A stretch of DNA of 64,000 nt from Topomyia yanbarensis (taxonomy: Eukaryota; Arthropoda; Insecta; Diptera; Culicidae), in contig NC_080671.1 of assembly GCF_030247195.1 (NCBI RefSeq), positions 212,888,851-212,952,850 of the forward strand. The letters are read 5' to 3'. The notes below the pieces were generated by a model that did not search any database, was not told the DNA's origin, and saw only the letters and a list, made by a program, of their open reading frames with translations. Of the stretch, positions 63,875 to 64,000 are shown one piece after another. Both the position numbers and the translations under genes were made by a program. The number at the start of each line of letters is the position of its first letter. Position 1 is the stretch's first letter.

Positions 63875-64000
63875 CGAATTATCCCACGTCTTCAGCATCT
63901 GGCGATTCGTAACATCGAAAAGTTGAACAAACAAGTGACCATTGCTCAAAAACAAAACATCCAATCAGGAGTGCTGCCCAAGAAGACCGAAAAGAATGCA
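63875..64000 (+). pseudogene. Histone H2A, C-terminal remnant right of the insertion
   Basis: The frame reads RIIPRLQHLAIRNIEKLNKQ, then VTIAQKQNIQSGVLPKKTEK and NA, running off the window. It corresponds to H2A [21 protein letters not shown]...VLLPKKTEK, with loss of the DE acidic-patch pair (IE here), of SG before VTIA, and of part of GGVLPNIQ. So many changes in H2A argue that the gene was not under selection. The stop should lie just outside. Confidence 0.92.

Overview
The window looks like a nuclear segment of a mosquito genome, probably culicine (Aedes-like). This is inferred from spliced host genes with GT/AG introns, the mix of transposon types (I-, L1-, Jockey- and R1/Waldo-like non-LTR elements, a gypsy-type errantivirus, hAT-like and TA-target MITEs), a dispersed repeat carrying an (ACAY)n tract, and histone remnants with the metazoan 3' stem-loop. 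All homology statements are by eye; no search was run.

Host content is small. (1) The last three coding exons of an FAD synthase (FLAD1-type, PAPS-reductase fold) lie on the + strand at 17932-18279, 20249-20370 and 50397-50535, with phases that fit exactly. Its penultimate intron is an ancestral ~62 bp intron enlarged by a 1.9 kb hAT-like insertion with a perfect 8-bp target duplication. Its last intron is ~30 kb and consists almost entirely of transposons. (2) A zinc-finger gene of a family I recall only as uncharacterised and multicopy in invertebrates lies on + at 51912-58650. It has a tandemly duplicated middle exon, and its 3' part is frameshifted and cut by a repeat. (3) Head-to-head histone H2B (-) and H2A (+) remnants lie at 59287-64000. 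A 4.16 kb hAT-like element is inserted in the H2A part.

Layout. 0.5-3 kb: decayed I-clade element (-). 3.6-8.2 kb: decayed L1-like element (+). 8.2-14.4 kb: unassigned DNA with a 116 bp MITE and degenerate tandem repeats. 14.45-17.2 kb: TIR element with two arrays of a ~30 bp CCGCATAA-type repeat and two nested inserts, one a ~1.19 kb palindrome. 17.9-50.5 kb: FLAD1 exons and introns. The last intron holds a CR1/Jockey-like element split by ~360 bp of (TA)n, several MITEs, a Jockey 5' half fused to a Waldo-like 3' half, a 1.2 kb dispersed repeat, a second I-clade copy (-), a 7.5 kb errantivirus provirus (-) with almost identical LTRs whose env is interrupted by a 500 bp MITE, an inverted copy of the dispersed repeat, a 47 bp hairpin, and a 314 bp hAT MITE. 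51.9-58.9 kb: the zinc-finger gene, whose last intron is an array of ~345 bp repeat units. A second Waldo-like element sits in the (ACAY)n tract of one unit. 59.3-64 kb: the histone remnant and hAT-like insertion, with further MITEs nested inside.

There is no operon, CRISPR array, tRNA or rRNA gene. The biology of interest is nested insertion, target choice and structural decay: several insertions can be dated relative to one another from their breakpoints.
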